A stretch of 64,000 nt of DNA from contig NZ_CP035730.1 of assembly GCF_012222305.1 (NCBI RefSeq), positions 868,001 through 932,000 of the forward strand, written 5' to 3'. Made by a program: the position numbers and the translations under genes. Origin of the DNA: Sulfolobus sp. S-194. GTDB lineage: Archaea; Thermoproteota; Thermoprotei_A; Sulfolobales; Sulfolobaceae. Under the pieces are notes generated by a model, which saw only the letters and a program-made list of their open reading frames with translations, searched no databases and had not been told where the DNA came from. Below are positions 49,973 through 58,649 of this stretch, in pieces. How positions within the stretch are numbered: the stretch's first letter is position 1; every line of letters begins with the position of its first letter.

Positions 49973-50161
49973 ATCTTCTTGCCATTCTATTAGCTCAAAT
50001 ATTTTAGATATGTCTTTTCCAGTATCAGAAGTTATTTGGAAAATTTTAATTAACTAAGTATTATAATTTTTTATAATGTATTAGATAAGTCATATATTAT
50101 AACCGTTTCGAACTTTATATTGAAATCTAAAATAACCTTATATATTAAATTTTGTTAATCA

Positions 50162-50179
50162 AAATCTTTTAAAAGATTT
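50162..50179. repeat. Perfect 18-base palindrome
   Basis: aaatcttttaaaagattt is its own reverse complement. It could be a regulator operator for the methyltransferase gene upstream region, or a recombination site. Confidence 0.45.
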
Positions 50180-50181
50180 AG

Positions 50182-50209
50182 GTCGTATATCTACAGTCGT
50201 ATATCTACA
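50182..50209. repeat. 14-base tandem duplication
   Basis: Two adjacent exact copies of gtcgtatatctaca (50182-50195 and 50196-50209), three bases after the palindrome. Confidence 0.7.
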
Positions 50210-50321
50210 AATGGCGTTTAACATTAGAGTTATATAATACTAGGAATTTCTCCTATAACCAAGTGTGGCGTTCAGTAATAAACCTTTCGGTCAAACTTCA
50301 AGCATAGTGTCAACTAAGGTT

Positions 50322-50350
50322 GCCACGTGAGTCCTTTCAACCCACGTGGC
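50322..50350 (-). ncRNA. Hairpin in IS110 non-coding end (possible bridge-RNA segment)
   Basis: A perfect 8-bp stem gccacgtg/cacgtggc (50322-50329 with 50343-50350) with a 13-base loop, 25 bases past the transposase stop. IS110-family elements carry a structured guide (bridge) RNA in a non-coding end; in the IS1111 branch it is on the 3' side. The link is inference, and the full RNA would be longer than this stem-loop. Confidence 0.35.
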
Positions 50351-50374
50351 GATTAAGGGGAAGGGTTTCTTTAA

Positions 50375-51448
50375 TTATTTGGCCTCATAAGGCTTATTAT
50401 TATACCAAACACTCCACACAATCCTAGCCAACTTCCTAGCTAAGGCAGTGTACAACTTCTTACCCCTAAGCTTATCCTTATGAGACTCATAAAACTTCAA
50501 TAAGGTTGGGTTCCTAGAATAATTCATCTCTGCAAGAAAATAAAACAAGCTACGCAAGTATCTATTACCCCTCTTGGGAATTCCCTTACTTATCACAGCC
50601 CTACCGCTCCTCTCCACAACGGGATCAAGACCACAATAAGCAACAAATGATTCTGGCTTGGGAAAACGCCTAACATCACCAACAACACCAATAATAACCC
50701 CAGCTGCAAGCCTCCCAACACCTGGTATCGTTAATAGGACGTGGTCTTGAGGGACTTGCCCCTCAATCATCCTCCTAACCTCCTTCAACCTCTCTTGAGT
50801 TTCTAGGAGGTTTTTAGCCAGGATTTTGATTTCCTCAAGTACTAAGGGGGTGTATTCAAGTTGGTATAGTTCTTCTTGTGTAAAGTCGCCCATTGCAAGT
50901 TTTTCCAGCCTCTCCTTGCTTATCTTATCATTATCACTTACTAGGAATAGTGCCCTTTTTAGCCTATTCTTGTATTTCGTCTCTATGTCCTTTAGGAAGA
51001 GGTAGAGTGTTACTAGTTCTCTTAAGGGGTTATACTCGTACTCCTTTGCCTTGTCGACCATGTTTTCTAATTTTTCTGCGTCGTAAAAATCTGTTTTCTT
51101 TTCCCTGAAGTCCTTTTCCCTTGATAGCACGTTTGGGCTTACTTGTAGTACTCTTATTCCTTTTTCCTTGAAGTATTGGGAAGGCTTTATTGAGTATACT
51201 CCAGTTGGCTCTAGGACTATTGTGCAAGGTTTCATTTCAAGTATTTCCTCATAACCCTTCAAGTTGTTCTCGTATTTTCTCACCCTCCCCCTACTTGTAA
51301 TTAAATAATCTTTTGATACATCTATTCCTAATACCCCTACCTCTTTATCACACCTATATCCGTGAATTTTATCACAATGTTCAGTCCGATGGTAGGGGTA
51401 GGTCACGCCACACTCCGAAGACTGTGCTTCAGATAATGTCTCGACCAT
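50375..51448 (-). CDS. IS110-family transposase/recombinase
   Basis: 357 residues. The N-terminal DEDD (RuvC-like) domain shows LGIDVSKDYLI near residue 40 (first Asp), IVLEPTGVYS near 77 (Glu) and KKTDFYDAEKL near 117 (Asp-Asp). A helical middle leads to the C-terminal Transposase_20 domain, with IPGVGRLAAGVIIG near 240, SFVAYCGLDPV near 270 and SGRAVISKGIPKRGN (conserved Ser near 283). All catalytic positions are present and there are no frame breaks, so the element may be active. It recombines DNA through a Ser and the DEDD site, guided in family members by a structured RNA. Confidence 0.93.
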   Translation of the reverse strand: MVETLSEAQSSECGVTYPYHRTEHCDKIHGYRCDKEVGVLGIDVSKDYLITSRGRVRKYENNLKGYEEILEMKPCTIVLEPTGVYSIKPSQYFKEKGIRVLQVSPNVLSREKDFREKKTDFYDAEKLENMVDKAKEYEYNPLRELVTLYLFLKDIETKYKNRLKRALFLVSDNDKISKERLEKLAMGDFTQEELYQLEYTPLVLEEIKILAKNLLETQERLKEVRRMIEGQVPQDHVLLTIPGVGRLAAGVIIGVVGDVRRFPKPESFVAYCGLDPVVERSGRAVISKGIPKRGNRYLRSLFYFLAEMNYSRNPTLLKFYESHKDKLRGKKLYTALARKLARIVWSVWYNNKPYEAK

Positions 51449-51497
51449 ATTTCCCCAGCTGAGGAGTATTACTCTCCCCGACTAATAAACCTATATA

Positions 51498-51630
51498 GGA
51501 CATAATGTCGTCATAATGGTATTTATATTTCTACGTCAAATAAGGTATACAATAACTTTATCTTAGCATCTTCTCTAACTAGAGATAAATTCCGCTAATG
51601 AATTTATAACATAATGGCGATATTATGTCC
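51498..51630. repeat. Inverted-repeat pair (MITE-like) beside the IS110 element
   Basis: ggacataatgtcg (51498-51510) and cgatattatgtcc (51618-51630) are inverted copies with one mismatch, and the similarity continues inward for about 25 bases. The 133-base unit has no coding frame. It may be a miniature element or the 5' structured end of the IS110 element. Confidence 0.45.
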
Positions 51631-51885
51631 GCATTCTCAATATAAGAACTTTGAATTTTGATACACATTAATACCTTGTATAGGGCATGTGGATAACTTC
51701 ACTAAGTTTTAGTATCTGTCTACCTTTATCTAGTATTCGTAAAGACCTAGAACAATTAAACTTATCTATACTAAAAATTATAGCTTGTTTTTCTATGTAT
51801 TTTCTCAATTTCGGATATATTATATTTTATCCTATAAATTCAATAAATATAGATTAGTATTACCGCTATGTGCTTACATTACTTA

Positions 51886-52257
51886 TTATATGAGCCTAAG
51901 GCCATATTCTTCTAATCTTCTAAAATGTCTTTTGTTGTTTGTTCTTAAAGCTAAGTTATTTGCTATGCATATGGAAGCTATGAGTAGATCGGGGTCTTCT
52001 ATTAAATTCCCTTTTTTCTTTAGATCTGCATAAATCTTTGAGGCTATTTTTAAAGAACTATTATCTATACATAGTACGTTAAGACTAGTCTCTATCCAGA
52101 CCTTAAAATCATCTACGCTTTTCCCTATAAAAGCTAATCCCCTTAAGAATTCATAGAGATTTACGCATGTGGTATAGTAACCTATAATCTCTCTAGGGTC
52201 TCTCTTAAAAGAGTCAATAAGTACATCCGTATCTAAACAAATTCTCTTATTCTCCAA
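51886..52257 (-). CDS. vapC: VapC-type PIN-domain toxin
   Basis: 123 residues of the PIN-domain ribonuclease family. Expected acidic residues: Asp9 (CLDTDVLID), Glu36 (NLYEFLRG) and Asp90 (DPDLLIASICIA), with the C-terminal TNNKRHF where the fourth position is Asn. Free VapC cleaves RNA, often tRNA, and stops growth; VapB blocks it. The start is TTG at 52257, inside the end of vapB (25-base overlap), so synthesis is coupled to the antitoxin. Such pairs are abundant in Sulfolobales and linked to heat stress. Confidence 0.9.
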   Translation of the reverse strand: MENKRICLDTDVLIDSFKRDPREIIGYYTTCVNLYEFLRGLAFIGKSVDDFKVWIETSLNVLCIDNSSLKIASKIYADLKKKGNLIEDPDLLIASICIANNLALRTNNKRHFRRLEEYGLRLI

Positions 52258-52454
52258 TTCTTCCTATCCTCCAATACTAGCTTTTTCAGAGTTTCTGCTT
52301 CCTCTTCAGTCAATTTAGGTATATTCTCCTCTTTAAATACCTCCTGGAAGAATTCATCCCAGGTTAAAGGTTTATCCAATTTAATTTCCATTTCCTTCTT
52401 CTTCCTCTCAAGGACTTCCTTGACTTTTTTACTGACAGTTATTGTTGACTTCAC
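52233..52454 (-). CDS. vapB: VapB-type antitoxin
   Basis: 73 residues, GTG start. The N-terminus STITVSKKVKEVLERKKKEM looks like a ribbon-helix-helix DNA-binding domain (strand TITVS, then two helices). The acidic, helical C-terminus (EEEAETLKKLVLEDRKNW) would wrap the toxin. VapB neutralises VapC and represses the operon. A 24-base inverted repeat over the promoter (52461-52484) is the probable operator. Confidence 0.85.
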   Translation of the reverse strand: MKSTITVSKKVKEVLERKKKEMEIKLDKPLTWDEFFQEVFKEENIPKLTEEEAETLKKLVLEDRKNWRIREFV

Positions 52455-52460
52455 ACATAG

Positions 52461-52484
52461 TTATATAATTACATGATTATATAA
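52461..52484. promoter_or_regulatory. Inverted-repeat operator over the vapBC promoter
   Basis: ttatataat-tacatg-attatataa: perfect 9-base arms and 6-base spacer, beginning seven bases before the vapB GTG. The arms contain the TATA-like sequence, so a bound VapB(C) complex would block transcription. Confidence 0.6.
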
Positions 52485-52830
52485 GGTTAATGATAAAGTG
52501 AACGTCAAACTTGATTCCTTCTACAGCGGAGTAATTTTTTAAAAATTCTGAATAGCCTAAAGTATTATAGAGTATAAACCAACTATGCATATGAAAAACC
52601 TATATAGCTACTGTTTCGTATGGATCTAAAAAGAGATGTATTAATCAGAAGATATCCCTAAATACAATAAAACTGTCTCTTGAAATCTATTACCATAGAG
52701 TTTAAGTTGCGGTTTTATAGCCCTGGAAGTAATACTAAACCGTGCTCATCTCTTCTTTAACGAATTATGCATAATATTCTTAGAATGAAGGTTTCCTTCT
52801 TATTAATAAATACTACGAAAAATTTATAGC
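52485..52830. other. Intergenic region
   Basis: About 350 bases, no gene. A weak 5-bp hairpin (gaagg-ttt-ccttc, near 52787-52799) lies just past the 3' end of the minus-strand MFS gene and may help end its transcript. Confidence 0.45.
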
Positions 52831-54171
52831 TTATTGATTATGTCTTAAAGAAGGCTTTATAATTTCATCGAGTTCTTTCCCTTTAGTTTCTGGTACAAAT
52901 AACATTGTTATTAAACTAGATAAAAACGCTATACCAGCATAAACACCTACCATTGCCCCTAGTCCTACAATATTGACTAATGATGGGAATAAGGAAATAA
53001 CAGTAGCTGAGGCAAATCTATCGACAGCAACACTTATTGCTTGTCCAGTTCCTCGAACTTTCGTATAAGTTAACTCTGGGGTTACCATAGCTGAACCGAT
53101 TATTGAAGCAGGCCCTATTGCAGAGAAGAAGTAATTTAACATATAAAATGAAAAGCCTAGAAATGCAGCTTCTCCTACCAATTTATTCATTGGTTGAAAT
53201 CCGAATAAGTAAGGATCTAGTAGTAAAAGTGAATACATGACTAACCATATAGCAACACCGGCATAACCAATTGTTATCAATATCTTTCTTCCTAATTTAT
53301 CAATAAGGTAAATGCACAGTAACTGGCCTGGTATTCCAGCAAAGAATTGCGCAACATAAGTGAATGTTATTGGTGTCAAACCTAAATTTGATGCAATTAC
53401 AATAGGTCCATAAATCGCGAATGTTGAAGAGTAAATATCATATAACAACCATAAAACTGAAGCAACAATAATAAATGGTAAGGATGCCTTTAGCCTATTT
53501 ATAAACTTCTCCTTATCCACATTTATTCCTAAAAGTAAACCGTAGTTAGTTTTAATTTTCTGTAATTCATTTTCATCTGGTTTAACTTTCGTTAGAAACT
53601 GTAAAGTTTCTGTGAGTTTTCTTCTTGCCATTATTACTGAAATTGCTGGAATAGCTCCGACTCCTAAGACAACCCTCCAAACTAGACTTGAAGGTAGAAA
53701 CATTGAGGAAATTTGATCTATAAAAGCCGCAAATACTGCTCCCAAACCCCATAAAACAGCAAAAGTTATGACCATTAGTTTGCCCCTATTTTTAGCCTCA
53801 GCATTTTCAGCAACAATTATCGGTGATAATACATAATCTGCACCAATACCCATTCCCAATAATAGTCGGGAAATAAACAATTCAATATAGTTTTGAGATA
53901 TAGCTTGAGCAATAGCACCTATACTCATCAGTGTAACGTCTATTCCATACATTCTTTTCCTTCCTTTAAAATCAGAGAGAATTCCAAAGAGTAATGCCGC
54001 TATACCGGCACCAAAATATGACCCAGCAACTAATATTCCTTCAGTAACTGAATTTAGTGATATATAGTTTGATATTAGGTATATTGTTAAAGAAAGGGAG
54101 TAAAGATTATAACCATCGGTAAATACTCCCATACCAGAAACTAAAACCGATGTCCAGCTGAGTCTCATCAC
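52831..54171 (-). CDS. MFS transporter, sugar-porter/phosphate-symporter (PHS)-like
   Basis: 446 residues with 12 membrane helices and a central cytoplasmic loop (about 185-225). Typical motifs: [14 protein letters not shown] near residue 62 (motif A), [16 protein letters not shown] near 106 (the G-x-G-x2-D-Y-x-L-S pattern shared with PHS phosphate permeases and aromatic-acid symporters), and [12 protein letters not shown] near 288. The C-terminal [12 protein letters not shown] is the sugar-porter PETKG signature. It probably imports an organic acid, sugar or phosphate with protons. Isolated gene. Confidence 0.87.
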   Translation of the reverse strand: MMRLSWTSVLVSGMGVFTDGYNLYSLSLTIYLISNYISLNSVTEGILVAGSYFGAGIAALLFGILSDFKGRKRMYGIDVTLMSIGAIAQAISQNYIELFISRLLLGMGIGADYVLSPIIVAENAEAKNRGKLMVITFAVLWGLGAVFAAFIDQISSMFLPSSLVWRVVLGVGAIPAISVIMARRKLTETLQFLTKVKPDENELQKIKTNYGLLLGINVDKEKFINRLKASLPFIIVASVLWLLYDIYSSTFAIYGPIVIASNLGLTPITFTYVAQFFAGIPGQLLCIYLIDKLGRKILITIGYAGVAIWLVMYSLLLLDPYLFGFQPMNKLVGEAAFLGFSFYMLNYFFSAIGPASIIGSAMVTPELTYTKVRGTGQAISVAVDRFASATVISLFPSLVNIVGLGAMVGVYAGIAFLSSLITMLFVPETKGKELDEIIKPSLRHNQ

Positions 54172-54291
54172 TGAATAAGTAAATACTCGAGTATAAAAAT
54201 TTTAATTAAAAATTTGAGGTAAAAGAAAAGTAATTCCAGTAGCGAATAGCCGTTTAATCACCTTTATTATTTTGCAATATTAATTACTTAT

Positions 54292-55704
54292 GTGCTAGTG
54301 AGAAAACCAATAAGAATGCTATCTGGTGTTACAATAGTCTCTATTATGACTCATCCTCATAGGTGTCCCCACGGTAAATGTATATTCTGCCCAGGTGGTG
54401 TAGAATACGGGACTCCACAAAGTTATTATGGTAATGAACCAACATTAATGAGGGCTATAGAAAACAATTATGATCCATTTTACCAGGTTCATTCTAGGTT
54501 AAAGCAATACGAAGCAAATAGTCATATTCCTAGTAAAGTCGAGTTAATAATAATGGGTGGAACTTTTCTTTCTACACCTATTGATTATCAGGAATGGTTC
54601 GTTTCAGAAGCATTAGAAGCAATGAACAGATATCCCTCTGACGAAAAACCTAAATTCGTTTATTTAGAAGATGCACAGTTGAGAAATGAAACAGCGAACG
54701 TAAGATGTGTAGGGATGACTGTTGAGACAAAACCCGATTGGGCTAAGGAATGGCATGCAGATCAAATGCTAAGATTAGGAGCGACTAAAGTTGAATTAGG
54801 AGTACAAACAGTTTATGATGATATATTGAAAAAAACTAATAGAGGGCATACAGTTAAGGACTCAATAGAGGCAACTAGGATTCTAAAAGATGTCGGTTTC
54901 AAAATTGTATATCACGTTATGTTAGGCTTACCTGGGTCAGATCCAGATAAAGACTTAGAAGCATTTAAAACACTATTTGAAGACCCAGATTTTAGGCCAG
55001 ATATGCTAAAAATTTACCCAACTCTGGTTGTTGAAACTGCCCCTTTAGCTGAGCTTTGGAAAAAAGGACTTTACAAACCCTATGATACTGAAACATTGGT
55101 TGAACTAATTTCTGAAATGTATAGATATATTCCCCCATGGGTTAGGGTAATGAGGATACAAAGGGATATTCCAGCTAACATAATTCTTGACGGCAACAAA
55201 AAGGGGAACTTACGAGAATTAGTTGAAAAAAGGGTAAAGGAAAAAGGTATTAAAAATAATGAAATTAGGTTTAGGGAAGTTGGGATAAGATGGTTCCATG
55301 ACGGCATTTTACCAAAAGAACCAAGATTAAAGAAGATTGAATATGAGGCAAGTGAAGGTACTGAAGTTTTCCTTTCTTTCGAGGATGATGATAGTATTTT
55401 AATCGGTTATTTGAGATTGAGGCATCCATCTAGTAAAGCTCACAGATCGGAAATTAATTCAAAGACTACGATTGTTAGGGAGTTACATGTATATGGTCCA
55501 GAAGTTCCAGTCAATATGTTAGATGATTTCTCTTTCCAGCATAAGGGTTATGGAAGTAAACTATTAATGGAGGCGGAAAGGATTTCAGTGGAAGAATTTG
55601 ATGCCAAAAGGATTTTAGTTCTTTCTGGAATTGGTGCAAGAGAATACTATAGGAAAAAAGGATATTATAAGTTAGGTCCTTATATGGCAAAAGACCTAGC
55701 GTAA
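54292..55704 (+). CDS. elp3: Archaeal Elp3: radical-SAM/acetyltransferase tRNA uridine-modifying enzyme
   Basis: 470 residues. The radical-SAM cluster motif is Cys25-x4-Cys30-x2-Cys33 (CPHGKCIFC), followed by GCN5-type acetyltransferase sequence near the end (FQHKGYGSKLLMEAERIS, then GIGAREYYRKKGYYKLG). Elp3 makes the cm5-type modification on wobble uridine of tRNA from acetyl-CoA; archaeal Elp3 works alone. Compared with many archaeal Elp3 proteins (about 520-550) the N-terminal tRNA-binding extension of some 70 residues is missing: here the protein begins directly at RKPIRMLSGV. GTG start; no in-frame extension is possible upstream. Confidence 0.92.
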   Translation: MLVRKPIRMLSGVTIVSIMTHPHRCPHGKCIFCPGGVEYGTPQSYYGNEPTLMRAIENNYDPFYQVHSRLKQYEANSHIPSKVELIIMGGTFLSTPIDYQEWFVSEALEAMNRYPSDEKPKFVYLEDAQLRNETANVRCVGMTVETKPDWAKEWHADQMLRLGATKVELGVQTVYDDILKKTNRGHTVKDSIEATRILKDVGFKIVYHVMLGLPGSDPDKDLEAFKTLFEDPDFRPDMLKIYPTLVVETAPLAELWKKGLYKPYDTETLVELISEMYRYIPPWVRVMRIQRDIPANIILDGNKKGNLRELVEKRVKEKGIKNNEIRFREVGIRWFHDGILPKEPRLKKIEYEASEGTEVFLSFEDDDSILIGYLRLRHPSSKAHRSEINSKTTIVRELHVYGPEVPVNMLDDFSFQHKGYGSKLLMEAERISVEEFDAKRILVLSGIGAREYYRKKGYYKLGPYMAKDLA

Positions 55705-56052
55705 AGAATTGATAATACTTTCTACAAATGATATTATTTCTTTAGCATCATCCCTAGAGATATTAACAAGTGAAGAATACCTAAACATAATTCTTATTTG
55801 ATCCAGCATTTTTACAATCTTCCTATTCTTTCTAAATTCGCTTATCCTATTATCGTGTTTTTCAAGAATTCTTAAAAGTCCATCAAAGTCTAAATACCAT
55901 GGTATAGATATATCATGGTTAATTAAGCAAGTAACAAGATATAAGTAAAGAGCTTCTTCAGCAAGTACCGTTGCAATGTCATAAAAACCATGTTCGAAGT
56001 TAAGCTTAGACGCATTTAAATACTCTAATGCCTTACTTCTATGTTCTTCCAT
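55696..56052 (-). CDS. HEPN-domain protein
   Basis: 118 residues from the ATG at 56052, chosen over an earlier in-frame start because a ggag site precedes it and it avoids overlap with the dehydrogenase gene. The helical pattern HRSKALEYLNASKLNFEHGFYDIATVLAEEALYLYLVTCLI near residue 3, then LRILEKHD and RIMFRYSS, matches HEPN proteins of the MNT-HEPN type. The catalytic R-x4-6-H is not clear, so it may be an inactive or binding member. No MNT nucleotidyltransferase gene adjoins. The end overlaps elp3 by nine bases. Confidence 0.75.
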   Translation of the reverse strand: MEEHRSKALEYLNASKLNFEHGFYDIATVLAEEALYLYLVTCLINHDISIPWYLDFDGLLRILEKHDNRISEFRKNRKIVKMLDQIRIMFRYSSLVNISRDDAKEIISFVESIINSLR

Positions 56053-56065
56053 AAGACTCCCTGGC

Positions 56066-56959
56066 TTAGATATAATCCTCAATTTTCACCTTATTTTCTC
56101 CTTCACCTTCATTAAGTATCCTATATACATTTTTGCATGCTTGTATAAGTGCATTAATTAATACCCTTTCATTGGCCGTAGCCCCAGCTATATGAGGTGT
56201 TCCGATAAAATTCTCTAATTCCCATAATTTAGACGTAGAAAAATTCTCCTTTCCATCAGTTCTCCAAAAAACATCAGTACCGAACCTTACTCCCGGTTTT
56301 TCCTTCAAAACCTTATATATATCGTCTTCTACGATAGTCTCGGCCCTGCCCACATTTACAATTATACATTTTTCCCTAACTTTTGATAAAACAGAGTAAT
56401 TCAGTATACCTCTAGTCTCTTTATTTAATGGAAGTGTATCAACTATAACGTCTGCTCTTCCTATAACTTTTTCAAGATCTTTCAGCGAATATTTTTCATC
56501 GTAATGAGTTCCTTTAAATGATCGTGAAACACCAAGAACATACATATTAAAACCTAGTTTTGCTATTTTTGCTATTTCAGATCCAATACCACCAGCACCT
56601 AGAATTAATATCGTAGAATTATTTAGTGGATAAGTCTCAACTCTTTTCTTTACTCCAACACCTTTAGCTAATGCTAAAATAAGTGCAAACGCGTGTTCAG
56701 CAACTGATATAGAATAAGCACCTGCATTAGAATATAACATTTGATTTTTCTTTAGTAATTCAAAAGGAAAATCGTCAACTCCAGCGGAAAAAGTTTGAAT
56801 TATTTTAACTTTTTCAGCTTTAGGTAAAATTTCCCTAGCTTGAGATGGCCATAGCATTATAATTTCAGCATTTTTTATATCATCTTCTGTAATACCTTCA
56901 TCTTTTACTGGGATTAATCTTTTACATTCCTCGGGTAATTTGACTGTAGAAATAATCAT
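56066..56959 (-). CDS. D-2-hydroxyacid dehydrogenase, NAD-dependent
   Basis: 297 residues of the D-isomer 2-hydroxyacid dehydrogenase family. The NAD Rossmann motif is LGAGGIGSEIAKIAK (near 118). Catalytic residues: Arg in NVGRAETIVEDD (near 202), Glu about 29 residues on, and His in GTPHIAGAT (near 254), the Arg-Glu-His triad. The N-terminal domain contains QTFSAGVDDFP, the usual substrate loop. It probably reduces a 2-oxoacid (glyoxylate or hydroxypyruvate) to the D-hydroxyacid. A HEPN gene follows 13 bases after the stop on the same strand. Confidence 0.9.
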   Translation of the reverse strand: MIISTVKLPEECKRLIPVKDEGITEDDIKNAEIIMLWPSQAREILPKAEKVKIIQTFSAGVDDFPFELLKKNQMLYSNAGAYSISVAEHAFALILALAKGVGVKKRVETYPLNNSTILILGAGGIGSEIAKIAKLGFNMYVLGVSRSFKGTHYDEKYSLKDLEKVIGRADVIVDTLPLNKETRGILNYSVLSKVREKCIIVNVGRAETIVEDDIYKVLKEKPGVRFGTDVFWRTDGKENFSTSKLWELENFIGTPHIAGATANERVLINALIQACKNVYRILNEGEGENKVKIEDYI

Positions 56960-57033
56960 TGTTAATAAATTAGCATAAACATATTTATTTGGAAGGAGAA
57001 CTTGTAGTTTTTATAATTTAGAACTATACTCGA

Positions 57034-57047
57034 CGAACATAAGTTCG
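57034..57047. promoter_or_regulatory. Small dyad before the amino-acid permease promoter
   Basis: cgaac-ataa-gttcg, immediately upstream of the TATA box at 57048. It could be an operator for an amino-acid-responsive regulator; short, so tentative. Confidence 0.3.
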
Positions 57048-57058
57048 CTTTTTATATT
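57048..57058 (+). promoter_or_regulatory. TATA box of the amino-acid permease gene
   Basis: ctttttatatt is centred about 25 bases before the ATG at 57079, leaderless spacing. Confidence 0.5.
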
Positions 57059-57078
57059 AGTCTGAGAATTAAGACATA

Positions 57079-58608
57079 ATGTCCCAAAGGAAATTATTCC
57101 TTAGAGAAAGTTCTGGATTAGTAAAGAATGCATCTCTCAAAGATTTAGTTATGCTTAACGTAGCTAATATGGGTGCCGGTTTAGCAGTATTTGAAGGAAT
57201 TTCACCTTATGCGGTTCAAGGATCATTACTTTGGTTAGCAAGCTTAATAACATTTTTAATAACCTTACCTTTAGTGTTTACTTATACCTACTTACTTTTA
57301 AAAATGCCTAGGACTGGTGGGGATTACGTTTGGATTTCAAGGAAATTGAACGGAGCTATAGGCTCTATAATGGGTGTTGCATTTGCTTTTAACATGCCAC
57401 CTTACTTTGCTTTATCAGCATTCTTCTCAGTCGCCTCAATCAACTTAGTATTCTTAGAACTAGGCACATTACAACATATTTCATCTTTGACATATTTGGC
57501 AAATAATGTTTTTGTAAACCCTTATGGTGTTTTAACACTTTCACAAGAGCTATTATTCTATGCTTTAGCCGCAATTTCATTCTTAGTAATTATTCTTGTC
57601 AATATATTTAGACCGAAATGGGGTTTCACGTTAACTACAATTTTAGGAATAATATCTTCACTTACTCTCATAATTGCTATGATTGTTGTGGCAATTAATA
57701 TCCCAGACTTCCATGAAAGAATACCGCAATTTTTAACAACTTTTAACATATCTGGTACAATAACTCCTTTCCACTTTAGTCTACCAGCAACACTTTATAT
57801 GGTACCATTCTTTATGTCTTATGCATACATCTGGCTTTATGGTGGCCCAGCAGTTGCCGCTGAGGCTAAAGAAGGCTCATTAAAACTTAACTTAATTTTA
57901 GGTAGCGTATTAACGTTTATAATGATAACATTCCCCTTCCTAATTATGGATTTAGCAGCCGGTCCAGCATTTAATCTAGCTTACTACCCGTCTTTCACTT
58001 ATAACTTCTGGAGTGTTGCAATTTATTTAGCATCAAATCCGATCCTTCAGTGGATTTTAGGAATTGGCCTGATAGCCTGGAATTACTTCATAATGGCTTT
58101 TGGCGTAGTAGTATTTGCTAGATATATTTTTGCCTTCTCCTTTGACAGATTATTTCCAGCAATTTTTGCTAAACTTAATAAGTACTCTTCACCAGTTTAT
58201 GCCCATATACTTGATTTAATAGCAACCCTAGTTTTCCTGTCTTTGCCATTAATTTCTCCAGGTGGTGCAATAGCACTTTATTCCTATACTCCATTAGCGA
58301 TTGCCTATCTCTTTATCGTATCCTTAGCTGGAATAAAAGTGGGTTTAAACGATAACGATATGAAGCTTCTTATAATGGGCATAATTTCTGCCATAATAAT
58401 GGCTGTTGTAGAGGCTGAGTTGTTAATACCCAGTAACAATTACTCTTTCAGTGTTGTATCAAGTTCTGGTGTGAATTGGATTGCAACTGCTTATATAATT
58501 TCTCTCGTAGGTTTAGGAGTAATGTCATACTTTTTAGCTAAATATTATAGGATGAAAAAGGAAGGAATAGATATATCACTTATCTACAAAGAAATCCCAC
58601 CAGAATAA
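57079..58608 (+). CDS. APC-family amino-acid permease
   Basis: 509 residues with about 12 membrane helices in the LeuT-fold 5+5 arrangement. The first helix has the broken glycine-rich core [16 protein letters not shown] (near residue 30) that binds the substrate carboxyl and amino groups. [18 protein letters not shown] near 80 is the conserved APC loop, with GGDY and [13 protein letters not shown] near 255 is the helix-6 region. A charged cytoplasmic tail ends the protein. Substrate unknown; likely proton-coupled amino acid uptake. Confidence 0.9.
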   Translation: MSQRKLFLRESSGLVKNASLKDLVMLNVANMGAGLAVFEGISPYAVQGSLLWLASLITFLITLPLVFTYTYLLLKMPRTGGDYVWISRKLNGAIGSIMGVAFAFNMPPYFALSAFFSVASINLVFLELGTLQHISSLTYLANNVFVNPYGVLTLSQELLFYALAAISFLVIILVNIFRPKWGFTLTTILGIISSLTLIIAMIVVAINIPDFHERIPQFLTTFNISGTITPFHFSLPATLYMVPFFMSYAYIWLYGGPAVAAEAKEGSLKLNLILGSVLTFIMITFPFLIMDLAAGPAFNLAYYPSFTYNFWSVAIYLASNPILQWILGIGLIAWNYFIMAFGVVVFARYIFAFSFDRLFPAIFAKLNKYSSPVYAHILDLIATLVFLSLPLISPGGAIALYSYTPLAIAYLFIVSLAGIKVGLNDNDMKLLIMGIISAIIMAVVEAELLIPSNNYSFSVVSSSGVNWIATAYIISLVGLGVMSYFLAKYYRMKKEGIDISLIYKEIPPE

Positions 58609-58617
58609 GCGAAATTC

Positions 58618-58627
58618 TTTTTTAAGT
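58618..58627 (+). promoter_or_regulatory. TATA box of the gene at 58650
   Basis: ttttttaagt is centred about 27 bases before the ATG at 58650. It also supplies a T-run that may end the permease transcript. Confidence 0.4.
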
Positions 58628-58649
58628 ATTACTTAACAAAATTAGAATC

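Larger units (their letters stand above)
49973..50275. other. Intergenic region with palindrome and tandem repeat
   Basis: AT-rich, no gene. It contains an 18-base perfect palindrome (50162-50179) and a 14-base tandem duplication (50182-50209), just before the IS110 element. Confidence 0.6.
50276..51492 (-). mobile_element. IS110-family insertion sequence (about 1.2 kb)
   Basis: Defined by an intact IS110-type transposase gene and by direct copies of taataaacct at 50276-50285 and 51483-51492, which I take as approximate ends. IS110 elements lack long terminal inverted repeats, which fits. The non-coding part is mainly on the 3' side of the transposase (50286-50374) and contains a hairpin. 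The boundaries are inferred. Confidence 0.6.

Noticed and set aside
50893-51227. Open frames on both strands inside the IS110 transposase region
   Set aside because: Out-of-frame shadows of an intact, well-conserved transposase.
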